Shown: positions 8,035 to 16,788 of the stretch, one piece after another | How positions within the stretch are numbered: position 1 is the first letter of the stretch | How the letters are laid out: each line of letters starts with the position of its first letter | From: Nitrosomonas sp. Nm34 | Lineage (GTDB): Bacteria > Pseudomonadota > Gammaproteobacteria > Burkholderiales > Nitrosomonadaceae | Direction of reading: 5' to 3' | NCBI RefSeq assembly: GCF_900113925.1 | Contig: NZ_FORD01000015.1 | Span: 1 to 64,000, forward strand | DNA length: 64,000 nucleotides | Made by a program: the position numbers and the translations under genes | The notes under the pieces: generated by a model | Told to the model about the DNA's origin: nothing | What the model saw: only the letters and a program-made list of their open reading frames with translations | Databases searched by the model: none

Positions 8035-8408
8035 ATGGCGATTACATTCAGAGGCATTGAGCTTGAAGAGGAAGGAAAATTCATTCACCTTACCATTACC
8101 GGCAAGTGAGAAAAGGAAGACTATGACATTTTCGTACCGGAAATTGACCATAAGATTAAGCTATATGGCAAGGTTAATATGCTTGTGGAGTTGGTCCATT
8201 TTCATGGATCGACGGCAGGGGCCGCCTGGGAAGATACAAAGTTTGCTGTACGGCAGTTCAATGATATCGAACGTTTGGCTATTGTTGGCGATAAAGCCTG
8301 GGAAAAAGCATAGCCTATTTCTGCAAAGTCTTTATTTTAGCCAAAGTCTGCTACTTTGATTTAAGTGAACGCGATAAAGCGGAAGCCTGGACTAGGTGCG
8401 TTGAATAA
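8035..8408 (+). pseudogene. Broken SpoIIAA-like (STAS-type) protein gene
   Basis: The reading frame starts MAITFRGIELEEEGKF behind GAGAGGA and fits the SpoIIAA-like family of about 120 residues. A TGA stop falls at codon 25, after LTITGK. The same frame then continues EKEDYDIFVPEIDHKIK, VNMLVELVHFHG and FNDIERLAIVGDKAWEK. Near 8310 the frame shifts by one base, and the C-terminus reads AYFCKVFILAKVCYFDLSER before a stop at 8408. One nonsense and one frameshift mark it as dead. It follows parE by 130 bp. The family is poorly understood and its role here is unknown. Confidence 0.7.
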
Positions 8409-8500
8409 TATTTAGTGCATTAATAATAATTGAGTAAACAGGGTTGCCTGGCACATTATTGACAGTCGCTGAAAGACGACGGGTTCCGGCAGCGCGGCAC

Positions 8501-8568
8501 AAAGGCATCAAATTTTGCAATGCAAAAATGCAAAAAGAGAGTATTGCATTGCAAGACTTGGCACCTTT
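8501..8568 (+). repeat. 69-bp palindromic repeat, family 2, copy A
   Basis: The ends AAAGGCATCAAATTTTGCAA and GCAAGACTTGGCACCTTT are an imperfect inverted repeat. The whole unit matches the reverse complement of 10098-10166 at roughly five bases in six. It directly precedes the truncated transposase. Confidence 0.65.
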
Positions 8569-8570
8569 GT

Positions 8571-9050
8571 TTTACATCAACATAGTGCGGGAGCAGCGAG
8601 TCAAGAATCGCAAGCAATTGGCAAAAGCCGTGCAGGCAATACCACCAGGATCCATTTAGTGGTCGATGGTTATGGCTGGCCAGTTGAGTTTGAAATCACC
8701 GGTGGAGAAGTCAATGACTGTTCTGCCGCACCTGATTTGATTGCCAGGTTGCCTGACGCAAAAGCAATAGTTGCGGACAAGAGCTATGACAGCGAATGGC
8801 TACGGGAACAGATAGCGAAGAAGGAAACTCGGGCTGTGATACCGGGAAAGCGCAATTCGTTGAAGGGCAATGCAGATATGGATTGGGGTTTATATAGATA
8901 CCGGCATTTGGTTGAGAATGCTTTTGCCCGGCTAAAGCAGTATCGGGCAATAGCAACACGATACGATAAACTGAAGCGAAATTACGAGAGTATGGTAGCT
9001 ATAGCATGTGTATATCTATGGTTACCTATGTAAAATGTCAATAGACCCTA
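8571..9050 (+). pseudogene. IS5-family transposase remnant, 5' truncated
   Basis: From about 8571 the frame reads as the C-terminal two thirds of an IS5-type DDE transposase. It contains GNTTRIHLVVDGYG, FEITGGEVNDC and IVADKSYDSEWLR (catalytic Asp region), then YRYRHLVENAFARLKQYRAI with the catalytic Glu, ending near 9033. The N-terminal domain and left end are missing; palindrome copy A lies where they should be. Just after the stop, near 9048, stands CTAG, a sequence that IS5-type elements often target, so the right end is probably there. The element cannot move by itself. It appears to have cut the 3' end of the nuclease-like gene on the other strand. Confidence 0.8.
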
Positions 9051-9522
9051 GCTGTTTTGAGGCTTTTATTTCTTTTTCTACGATGTCTTTTAATATTTCC
9101 CACTCATAATCATTGGGTTCGTAATCTTTCCAAGAAAGCATAAAGTCAAAATGAGCGCCATGCCTGAATAATCGACCTGGTAAAGGATAATCCCCTCTAT
9201 TACCTAGAAATATGCCATACCTCAAATAAGGATGAACATATTTATGGGTTGCTACTTTTTAACTGTATGTTATCGAATCATGAGTAGTGGCACTCTCAAG
9301 CTTTGTTTCAATGACCACTCTAGGCTTCCAAATCTTATTATTGTTCTTTTCATAAATCAGAATGTCAGTTTCATATGCCATTTCGTGGTAACAAGTCTCA
9401 TTTTCACCATATTCTACAATTTCATTTGCATATATAAGGTTCTTCCCTGCCTCAACGTTAAATCCTGACAGTTCTCTACCGAGCTTCTCGGCCATCAACT
9501 TTGCCCATTCTGTTTCTTTCAT
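9022..9522 (-). pseudogene. PD-(D/E)XK nuclease-like gene, interrupted and truncated
   Basis: From 9522 the frame reads MKETEWAKLMAEKLG and continues to an in-frame TAA at 9259-9261. The same frame then goes on as KVATHKYVHPYLRYG and LPGRLFRHGAHFDF. No frameshift is needed, so this is a single nonsense change. YETDILIY followed by RVVIETKL fits the Asp and Glu-x-Lys of a PD-(D/E)XK nuclease fold, though the fold assignment is mine. The last residues run into the IS remnant, so the original C-terminus is gone. No methyltransferase or other restriction partner is present. A restriction- or repair-type nuclease is plausible but not shown. Confidence 0.6.
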
Positions 9523-9532
9523 GATTTTGTAG

Positions 9533-9611
9533 CTCTAACGCTAAGCGCAGCCGAGGCAGATCACATAGCGGCCTGCCTCGGCTGGATCTACGAATTATAT
9601 TTTCGTCTAAC
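9533..9611 (-). other. Hairpin with integron attC-like features
   Basis: A 12-bp perfect stem (CAGCCGAGGCAG at 9548-9559 with CTGCCTCGGCTG at 9573-9584) fills the 84-bp space between two minus-strand genes. On the minus strand GTTAGAG ends the space 10 nt before the next start codon, and GTTAGAC contains the stop of the preceding gene. This resembles cassette junctions. However, the distal box has the wrong orientation for a canonical attC and the proximal box misses the final pyrimidine, so the call is tentative. It may simply be a terminator stem. Confidence 0.3.
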
Positions 9612-10056
9612 CTATAATAGGTACTAAAGTGATATTTGCAGCTTCTAGCCTCGCAAGAGTTTCCCCAGACTCAAAGCACCAACCTGGGGGCATTGTTGAT
9701 TTATAACCCAAAACAAAGTCAATTTGCTTTGCTTGTTCTTTTGTTATTCTTGCGATCTTCCAATGTTTCTGAAGTAATTTAGCAATTTCCGTATTGCTCA
9801 GTACGTTTCCTTCAATGAGCCTACATGTTTCGCTTATTAGAACAGCACATGGAACAACATGCTCTGGATGAAAACCAGATTCAATTGTCACCTCGACAGA
9901 TTGACCTATTCCAACAAAATCAATTTCCCAATGGAGCATGTGCTGAAATATTCTTGAGTTAAAGCCGCCGACACCTGCTTCCATAAGATTTCTAAAATGT
10001 TGCACTAAAAGTACGCATGTTCGGTAAATAAGCTCTTCCTTTGAATTGTGCGACAT
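9607..10056 (-). CDS. Unknown protein of 149 residues
   Basis: I do not recognise the family. The protein looks soluble and alpha-helical at the start (EELIYRTCVLLVQHFRNLM), then reads GGFNSRIFQHMLHWEIDFVG, with no signal peptide or membrane segment. A Cys/Pro-containing segment (VVPCAVLISETCRLIEG) and a C-terminal region ending ITLVPIIG follow. It lies upstream of, and on the same strand as, the broken nuclease-like gene, separated only by an attC-like hairpin. The two could be cassette neighbours or parts of one lost module. The frame is intact despite the decay around it. Confidence 0.6.
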   Translation of the reverse strand: MSHNSKEELIYRTCVLLVQHFRNLMEAGVGGFNSRIFQHMLHWEIDFVGIGQSVEVTIESGFHPEHVVPCAVLISETCRLIEGNVLSNTEIAKLLQKHWKIARITKEQAKQIDFVLGYKSTMPPGWCFESGETLARLEAANITLVPIIG

Positions 10057-10097
10057 TACTCTTTCTCAAATATAATGCAGAAGTAACCGGCAACTAA

Positions 10098-10166
10098 AAA
10101 GGTGTCAAGTCTTGCAATGCAACACTCCCTTTTTGCATTTGTTGCAATGCGAGATTTAATACCTTT
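10098..10166 (-). repeat. 69-bp palindromic repeat, family 2, copy B
   Basis: AAAGGTGTCAAGTCTTGCAA at the left and the imperfectly complementary GCGAGATTTAATACCTTT at the right form the inverted ends. Copy A at 8501-8568 lies in the opposite orientation. The two copies bound the segment holding the transposase remnant, the broken nuclease and the unknown gene. Confidence 0.65.
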
Positions 10167-10587
10167 GTATGTACTAGCAAGCATTAGCCATCATTAACGA
10201 CAAGGCCCGAACACCTCGATGATGGGTTTATCCTGATTCCTTCACGGCCTTTACAGGATCCGCATCCGCGTTTGTACGCGGCTTGCCCCCTGCAGATCAG
10301 AGCTTGCAAATACTGTTTTTTCATTCTCGCTCAAGCTTACCTTATATTTGATGATGGGTATGGTTCGGCCACTTTAAGCAAAACTCATCCCACACACTAA
10401 TAACTGACTCGATCACTTTCCTTTAGGCTGACTGGCTACTTGGCGCCATTAAGATTAACCATAAAATTACAAGGCTGAGCTATTTATCGCTTTCTTGCTG
10501 GATAACAGCTAGATGGAAATAATTTTTTGATGAAACCTGATTGTCTTACGGTACTAACAAATAGATTGAATATTTTTTTCTAAAGAA
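10167..10587. other. Gap of about 420 bp, no clear gene
   Basis: I see no supported gene between palindrome copy B and the tRNA. A 46-codon minus-strand frame exists near 10190-10325 but has no family features. No integrase or obvious repeat of the tRNA 3' end was noticed. Confidence 0.4.
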
Positions 10588-10664
10588 TGGCGCGCCCGGC
10601 AGGATTCGAACCCACGACCACTTGGTTCGAAGCCAAGTACTCTATCCAACTGAGCTACGGGCGC
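10588..10664 (-). tRNA. tRNA-Arg (anticodon UCG)
   Basis: The 77-nt gene folds as a standard cloverleaf. The acceptor arms are GCGCCCG and CGGGCGC, the anticodon stem CTTGG/CCAAG has loop CTTCGAA giving anticodon TCG, and the T arm contains GGTTCGAATC. CCA is encoded. It should read CGA codons. The 3' end points toward the decayed region at lower coordinates, the side where tRNA-targeting islands insert. Confidence 0.95.
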
Positions 10665-10776
10665 TATTTGTTTCCTCAATTTTATGTGGGTATTATAGCA
10701 AGTATCTTGCCTGGCAAAAATTAAAGTTTTTCTGAGACTGAAAGATTATCGAGCAGCAGCTGTCTAGTATCAATAC

Positions 10777-10877
10777 TTCCATTTCTAAATCAAGACTGAC
10801 TTTGTCGGCTTCACCTTGCCGTATTATTTACCCTGTCTGCGGTTTGCCTTCGCGCCATGTTTGATGTGAAATGGAAT
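10777..10877 (-). repeat. ~100-bp palindromic intergenic repeat, copy 2
   Basis: The left end reads TTCCATTTCTAAATCAAGAC and the right end is degraded to TTGATGTGAAATGGAAT. The core, TCGGCTTCACCTTGCCGTAT, shows it is inverted relative to copy 1. It lies between the tRNA and the isochorismatase-like gene. Confidence 0.85.
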
Positions 10878-11089
10878 AGCTGGCGACATAGGCTGCATTC
10901 CAGATGCTGTACTGCTGTACTGCCATCCCTGCCTTGAACGTGGCGGCTGATTGCACTCATCTTGAGCAATTGGACAATTCATAAACATTCAGCGTGACAA
11001 AGAGCATCCTTCAACACTGAATTTCCAGGAAAATAACTTTTGTGGCTAAGCCTGCGCTCAGCCATGATCCGAAAGTGTGCTCAATTCAT

Positions 11090-11716
11090 TCATTGACTCG
11101 CTTTAATTGCATTATAAGCCGTGAAAAGATTACGGTAATCGGGAATATGATTGGAAAACAACATTCCAAGACCTTCCACATCATTGCGCCAGTCACGATG
11201 CAGTTCACACGCCACCGCAAACCAACTCATCAGTTGTGCGCCCGCTGCGGCCATGCGGCTCCACGCCGCCTCGCGTGTCACTTTATTAAAAGTACCTGAG
11301 GCATCCGTCACCACAAATACCTCAAACCCCTCTTTCAAAGCAGAAAGAACAGGAAATGCTACACAGACCTCGGTAACAACGCCTGCGATAATCAACTGTT
11401 TTCTGCCGGTTTGCTTGACCGCTTTAACAAAATCTTCATTATCCCATGCATTAATTTGTCCTGGACGTGCGATGTAGGGCGCATCAGGAAAAGTTTGTTT
11501 TAATTCCGGCACCAGCGGGCCATTCGGGCTCTCCTCAAAACTGGTGGTTAAAATAGTCGGTAATTTAAAATACTTGGCTAAATCTGCTAAAGCCAGCACA
11601 TTATTCTTAAACGTATCCGGTTCAAAATCACGTACCAGCGACAGCAAGCCGGCCTGATGATCCACCAAAGTAACGAGCGCATTGTTTTTATCGAGGCGAT
11701 AATCAGTTTTACTCAT
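11090..11716 (-). CDS. Isochorismatase-like cysteine hydrolase, YcaC type
   Basis: The 208-residue product is a soluble alpha/beta hydrolase of the isochorismatase-like superfamily. LVDHQAGLL supplies the catalytic Asp, and GVVTEVCVAF carries the nucleophilic Cys and the cis-peptide region; VTDASGTF follows. Order and length match YcaC-like hydrolases. The natural substrate of that group is not established. It follows the pirin gene by 124 bp on the same strand, and pirin/YcaC-like pairs are common in proteobacteria, suggesting shared transcription. The start at 11716 has GGAGGAATC upstream (AGGAGG about 6 nt before ATG), which is strong. Confidence 0.88.
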   Translation of the reverse strand: MSKTDYRLDKNNALVTLVDHQAGLLSLVRDFEPDTFKNNVLALADLAKYFKLPTILTTSFEESPNGPLVPELKQTFPDAPYIARPGQINAWDNEDFVKAVKQTGRKQLIIAGVVTEVCVAFPVLSALKEGFEVFVVTDASGTFNKVTREAAWSRMAAAGAQLMSWFAVACELHRDWRNDVEGLGMLFSNHIPDYRNLFTAYNAIKASQ

Positions 11717-11840
11717 TTGATTCCTCCTTATGCTGAATAAAAGAAGACCGTATCAACCCTAAGAATCCGTTAATTTATCCAGTTACCAAAGACAACGGTT
11801 ACCATAAAACGCTCTGTATTCATCATTAACCGAGAGTAAC

Positions 11841-12707
11841 CTAATGTGATAATTGTCCAAAATGTCCGCTATTAAAATCGGCAATTGCCTGATCGATTTC
11901 AGCCTGGCTATTCATGACGAAAGGGCCTTGCCCAACAACCGGTTCATCAATCGGTTCGCCACTCAGCAGAAGCGCCACCACATTCTCCTGGGCGTTGATC
12001 GACAGCGTTTCACTACTGCGATCAAGCAATATCATTTGTGCTGCTTTCACTGGTGTTTCTCCATTGACCATTACGGATCCATGCAAAACGATAAGGGTTG
12101 CATTCCAGCCTTCAGGTAATGATAACTCGGCTGACTTATTGTGGTGCAAGCGTAAATCCCAAACATTCATGGGGGTAAACGTGCGCGCAGGTCCTGCATG
12201 ACCTTGGTAGTTGCCGGCAATCACGCGCACGATACCTGCTTCATCAGGCAGCATGACCACTGGGATGTCTGTTTTGGGGAGCGTCTGATAGTGTGGTGCC
12301 GTCATTTTCTCCCTGGCAGGCAGATTGACCCAGAGCTGCACTATCTCCAGCCGACCACCCTCACGCGTAAACGATTCGGAGTGAAATTCTTCATGCAAGA
12401 TACCCGAGCCCGCAGTCATCCATTGCACGTCACCGGGACCAATCGTCCCACCCTGACCGGTTGAGTCGCGATGCGCTACTTCACCATGGTAAACAATAGT
12501 AACTGTTTCAAAACCACGGTGTGGGTGTTGCCCTACCCCACGTGGCCGCTCAGCTGGTGCAAAATCGATTGGACCGGCATAATCCAGCAGCAGAAACGGA
12601 CTCAGCAATTTTCCATGGTTACGATAAGAAAACAGCGATCGCACTGGGAAACCGTCGCCTACCCAATGGAGAGGCGGCGCATCATAAATACCTAAAATCG
12701 TTTTCAT
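11841..12707 (-). CDS. Pirin-family protein
   Basis: The 288-residue product is a bicupin of the pirin family. The N-terminal cupin shows the metal ligands in GVGQHPHRGFETVT and later GILHEEFHSE. The C-terminal cupin is less conserved (LIVLHGSVMVNGE, then a hydrophobic core). Some bacterial pirins are quercetin dioxygenases or regulate metabolic enzymes; its role here is unknown. The frame opens at 12791, but AAGGAG lies exactly 6 nt before the third of three consecutive ATG codons, giving the start at 12707. It is followed by the YcaC-like gene. Confidence 0.9.
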   Translation of the reverse strand: MKTILGIYDAPPLHWVGDGFPVRSLFSYRNHGKLLSPFLLLDYAGPIDFAPAERPRGVGQHPHRGFETVTIVYHGEVAHRDSTGQGGTIGPGDVQWMTAGSGILHEEFHSESFTREGGRLEIVQLWVNLPAREKMTAPHYQTLPKTDIPVVMLPDEAGIVRVIAGNYQGHAGPARTFTPMNVWDLRLHHNKSAELSLPEGWNATLIVLHGSVMVNGETPVKAAQMILLDRSSETLSINAQENVVALLLSGEPIDEPVVGQGPFVMNSQAEIDQAIADFNSGHFGQLSH

Positions 12708-13050
12708 CATCATCTCCTTACATGATTTATCCGATATTTGGATAAGACCCACCCAGTGTACAGCCAGTATAGTCATCTGAATAGCCTGCATTATCAGCTA
12801 TAGCCAAATCAGTTAATAATGATTTAAAGAATATTCTCATTGTCTTACCGAACACAAATGGAAGCAGACCAAAGCACTGTGTAAACAACAAAACAAAAAA
12901 ACCATCGATATATTCTTTAAATTCTAAGCCTTATGAATCATTATTAAATGGTTAGGCTATATCATCGTTTTCTATCGCTTTATATCGTTCAATTTAGAGA
13001 AAATAAGCAATCAATGCCTGAGCCCCATCAAATAACTTGGTTTCCTTTCA

Positions 13051-14679
13051 TCAATCATGATGGGTTTTAGGAATTGCTTGTAAATGATTGCCTACAGACG
13101 GCGTAACCGCATGCGTCACGCGCGGTGGCGTTACACCACGATGCAAAGCAGCAATTTTGTCTTGCAGGATTTTATCAGCAGCAGAGACACGGGCATGCTG
13201 GCGCAGATGCGCCAGCCAGGATTCGACCATGAATATCTCGATAAACCGCCCATGATCCTCGACATCCTCAAAAAATCCCCACTGAATAGCACCATCACGA
13301 CGGCGAATAACTCCCAGCTCCTGCATCAGCGAATAAAACGCACCGCGATCCGCATCGGCAATACGGTACTCCAACGTCACAAGAACAGGTCCATGGCTAT
13401 GTGAAATAAACGCGCTCACGGCGGGTTCGCTCCAATGGCCAGACGGAGTATAGTCGTGATGTTCACCCAGATTAAGTTTAAAGCGCGCTGTAACAGGAAT
13501 CAGCAAAAGTGCCAGCAATCCTGACGCAGCTAACGCCAGCGGCAAGCCAATAACTCCAGCCACTTGCCCCCACCCAAGTGATCCCACCGTCATCGCGCCA
13601 AAAAGCACCATCTGAAAAATGGCGAGACCGCGGGCGCGCACCCAATCCGGTAACGCTACCTGTGTGGAAAAATTGAGCGATGCGACCGCGCTAAGCCATG
13701 ATATACCGCCGATCAATCCGGCAGCGATACCCATGCCGGTGTGTTCACCATAGGCAAACATCAGCGAGCACAGTGCGGCTCCTGCCGTTGCCAGCATCAG
13801 AATCTTGTCCGCGCTCATATGTTGTTTCATCACCGGCAGCAGAAGCGCCCCTGCCACAGCACCGACCCCCAGTGCGGCCAGCAAAATACCATAAAGGCTG
13901 GGATCGCCTTGTAATATTTCCTTGGCCACTAAGGGCAGCAATGCCCAGTAAGCAGAAGCACAGATGAAAAAGGCAAATGCACGAAACAGGGTATGACGCA
14001 ACGGCGTGCTGTGCAGCGCAAAGCGCACCCCTGCGCGCATGGCACCCGGCAGGCGCTCTCGCGGCAGCGTATCAGCTTGCGTCGTGGCAGTACGCCACCA
14101 TACCAATGCAGCCACTACGGCGAGATAAGAAACGGCATTCAGCAGCACTGTCGCTACCGCCCCTGCCACTGCCAGAATAAAACCACCCAATGCAGGGCCG
14201 ATAGCACGGGCGATATTGATGCTCACCCCGTTCAAAATGATGGCAAATCCCAGTATATTGCGTGGCACGAGACGCGGGATAATTGCCTGCCACGCGGGCG
14301 CAGCAAAAGCCGTTCCCACACCGGTCAGGAAAGTGAAGAGCAATAAAACCCAGGCATTAATCCCGTCTTGCGATAGTAGCCCAGCAAACAGAAAAAGCAC
14401 CGCCGCCAACAGCATCTGTGTCCATAACAACAGCCTGCGGCGGTCAAACAGATCCCCTAGCGCCCCTGCGGGAAGCGCAAACAGGAAGATCGGCAACGCT
14501 GTCGCCGCCTGCACCATCGACACCATCAAAGGCGATGGTGATAGTTCTGTCATTACCCAACCGGAAGTGACATTGAACATCCAAGTGCCGATATTCGAGA
14601 TCAGCGTCGCTATCCACAGCACCGTAAAAACACGATATTTAAATGGAGAAAAAGCCGACCCACTCATTCCACCTGGCAT
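13051..14679 (-). CDS. MFS exporter with C-terminal extra domain (MFS_3/EntS type)
   Basis: This is a 12-helix major-facilitator transporter of the EntS-like MFS_3 group. Early features are VLWIATLISNIGTWMFNVTSG and the loop motif GDLFDRRRLL. After the last helix (near residue 410) comes a soluble domain of about 110 residues containing VTLEYRIADADRGAFY and WLAHLRQHARVSAAD, which many MFS_3 proteins carry. It probably exports a small molecule; the substrate cannot be read. The start at 14679 (MPGGMSGSAF) lies 2 nt after the stop of the amidohydrolase gene, so the two are translationally coupled; 14667 is an alternative start. Confidence 0.85.
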   Translation of the reverse strand: MPGGMSGSAFSPFKYRVFTVLWIATLISNIGTWMFNVTSGWVMTELSPSPLMVSMVQAATALPIFLFALPAGALGDLFDRRRLLLWTQMLLAAVLFLFAGLLSQDGINAWVLLLFTFLTGVGTAFAAPAWQAIIPRLVPRNILGFAIILNGVSINIARAIGPALGGFILAVAGAVATVLLNAVSYLAVVAALVWWRTATTQADTLPRERLPGAMRAGVRFALHSTPLRHTLFRAFAFFICASAYWALLPLVAKEILQGDPSLYGILLAALGVGAVAGALLLPVMKQHMSADKILMLATAGAALCSLMFAYGEHTGMGIAAGLIGGISWLSAVASLNFSTQVALPDWVRARGLAIFQMVLFGAMTVGSLGWGQVAGVIGLPLALAASGLLALLLIPVTARFKLNLGEHHDYTPSGHWSEPAVSAFISHSHGPVLVTLEYRIADADRGAFYSLMQELGVIRRRDGAIQWGFFEDVEDHGRFIEIFMVESWLAHLRQHARVSAADKILQDKIAALHRGVTPPRVTHAVTPSVGNHLQAIPKTHHD

Positions 14680-14681
14680 GC

Positions 14682-16694
14682 TCAATAAGCAAAGCAGCCG
14701 CAGCCAAGAGCCCACGGATGATTAAAGCCGGGTCTCTCCTGTTGCCCCTGCTGCCCGCTAAGACCCAGCCAGCAGGATAACTTGCCGTCATGTCCCTGCA
14801 CGTGATTATGATGGCATGCTACCGCCATGGAGGCACTGGCGACGGGAAGTGCAGAGCCAGTAGCATCAGCCTGCTGATAACCACCAAAATGACGCACTGG
14901 CGACCAGTCTGGGCTGATCGGCGGTAAAGGCATGTCATGCGACTTGAATTCCGCATCGGCATAAACAATTTTACCGGCCACCACGGTCATGACAGCCGTG
15001 ATGTCCTTGATCGCTTCCTCCGGTACCGTCATAAAGTCATGAGACAGCACTGCGAGATCGGCGTATCTGCCAGGCATCAAAGCACCCTTGACTTTTTCCT
15101 CATTGGATTTATAGGCACTGCCCAGCGTCCAAAGACGCAGTGCTTCTTCGCGTTCCAATCGGTTGGCATCGCCATAAAGTGGCAGACCACCCACCGTCTT
15201 GCCAGCCACCAACCAGTAAAGTGATATCCAGGGGTTATAGCTGGCCACACGCGTCGCATCGGTGCCACCACCGACCGGGATACCCATCGCGAGCATTTTG
15301 CGGATGGGTGGGCTGTGTTCTGCGGTATGCTTGCCGTAACGGTCAATAAAATATTCACCCTGAAAAGCCATGCGGTGCTGTACAGCAACCCCGCCATTCA
15401 AACGTTGAATACGTTCCAGATTTTTTTCACTAACAGTTTCGGCATGATCGAAGAACCAGCGTACCTCACCAAATGGGGTAGCGCGGTTGATCATTTCGAA
15501 AACATCCAGAGCGCGGCCGATGGTTTCGTCATAGGTCGCATGCAGACGAAACGGCCAGCGATTTTCTACCAGGAAACGCACGACCTCGCCCAGTTCTTTT
15601 TCCATATTGGCTGCCATCTCGGGGCGCGGTTGCAAGAAATCTTCAAAGTCAGCAGCTGAAAACACCAGCATTTCACCCGCGCCATTATGACGCAGATACT
15701 CATCGCCGCTGTAAGGTTTGACCATGCCCACCCATTTCTTGAAGTCAGCCAGTTCGCCGCCCTTATTCTGGGTGAATAAATTATAGGCAATCCGAACCGT
15801 CATCTGGCCATCTTCATGCAGTTTCTCAATGACTTTGTAATCTTCCGGGTAGTTCTGATAGCCACCACCCGCATCAATGCAGCTCGTCACCCCCAGGCGG
15901 TTCAATTCACGCATGAAATGGCGTGTTGAATTGACTTGGTCGCTCATTGACAGCTTGGGTCCCTTGGCCAGGGTCGCATACAGAATTAGTGCATTCGGCT
16001 CGGCGATCAACATACCAGTCGGATTGCCTTTCGCGTCGCGCTCCATCCGACCGCCGGTAAAGTCCGGCGTATCCTTCGTGATCCCTGCTGCTCGTAGCGC
16101 CGCCCTGTTGAGTAGCGCACGATCATACAGATGCAGGATAAAAACGGGTGTATCAGGTGCAACCGCATTAATTTCTGCCAGTGTCGGCATACGGCGCTCT
16201 TTGAACTGGAATTCGCTCCATCCACCGACTACACGCACCCACTGCGGCGCGGGCGTACGATCAGCCTGGGCTTTCAGCATGGCCAGGGCATCCGCCAGGC
16301 TGCGTACTCCATCCCAGCGCAGCTCCATATTGTAATTCAGCCCACCGCGGATCAGGTGCAGGTGGGAATCATTGAGGCCGGGAATAATGCGCTTGCGTCC
16401 CAGGTTGATCATTTTCGTATCTGGCTTTGCCAGCGCACGGATTTCCTTATCCGAGCCAATAGCGGTCACAAATCCGTCTGTCAGCGCAATCGCCGCCACC
16501 TCGGGATTACGCTCATCCAGCGTGGTAATTTTACCGTTGTAGAAAATCACATCAGGTACATTATTTACCATGGCACGACCCTCCTTTGGAAACAGATTGA
16601 GATAGCGTTCGGCTAATAACCCTGTACCCAGCAGCACACTGCGCTGCATGAAAGTCCGGCGTTTCAGGTTCTCGATAACAGAATTTCTTTTCAT
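14682..16694 (-). CDS. Exported amidohydrolase family 3 protein (YtcJ-like)
   Basis: The 670-residue product is a metal-dependent amidohydrolase. A twin-arginine-like signal (RRTFMQRSVLLGTGLLAE) suggests export of a folded enzyme. The beta-sandwich start reads VIFYNGKITTLDE. IPGLNDSHLHLIRGG carries the HxH metal motif. RLHATYDE, FDHAETVSE and GGGTDATRVASYNPW supply later ligands. The C-terminal tail ending WALGCGCFAY, with a His/Cys-rich stretch before it, recurs in this subgroup as I remember it. The substrate is unknown. It heads a coupled pair with the MFS exporter, which hints at secretion or turnover of one compound. AGGAGGAAG stands before the start. Confidence 0.85.
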   Translation of the reverse strand: MKRNSVIENLKRRTFMQRSVLLGTGLLAERYLNLFPKEGRAMVNNVPDVIFYNGKITTLDERNPEVAAIALTDGFVTAIGSDKEIRALAKPDTKMINLGRKRIIPGLNDSHLHLIRGGLNYNMELRWDGVRSLADALAMLKAQADRTPAPQWVRVVGGWSEFQFKERRMPTLAEINAVAPDTPVFILHLYDRALLNRAALRAAGITKDTPDFTGGRMERDAKGNPTGMLIAEPNALILYATLAKGPKLSMSDQVNSTRHFMRELNRLGVTSCIDAGGGYQNYPEDYKVIEKLHEDGQMTVRIAYNLFTQNKGGELADFKKWVGMVKPYSGDEYLRHNGAGEMLVFSAADFEDFLQPRPEMAANMEKELGEVVRFLVENRWPFRLHATYDETIGRALDVFEMINRATPFGEVRWFFDHAETVSEKNLERIQRLNGGVAVQHRMAFQGEYFIDRYGKHTAEHSPPIRKMLAMGIPVGGGTDATRVASYNPWISLYWLVAGKTVGGLPLYGDANRLEREEALRLWTLGSAYKSNEEKVKGALMPGRYADLAVLSHDFMTVPEEAIKDITAVMTVVAGKIVYADAEFKSHDMPLPPISPDWSPVRHFGGYQQADATGSALPVASASMAVACHHNHVQGHDGKLSCWLGLSGQQGQQERPGFNHPWALGCGCFAY

Positions 16695-16788
16695 AAGCTC
16701 TTCCTCCTAAAACCAAGAGACAGATGCAGATAAATGATATCAGCGATGGTCTGGACGCCAGGATAACTGAATAAGATTATCCCCGAAC

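Noticed and set aside
10190..10325. Minus-strand frame starting MKKQYLQALICRG
   Set aside because: Short, no good ribosome-binding site, no family pattern; coding status not supported.
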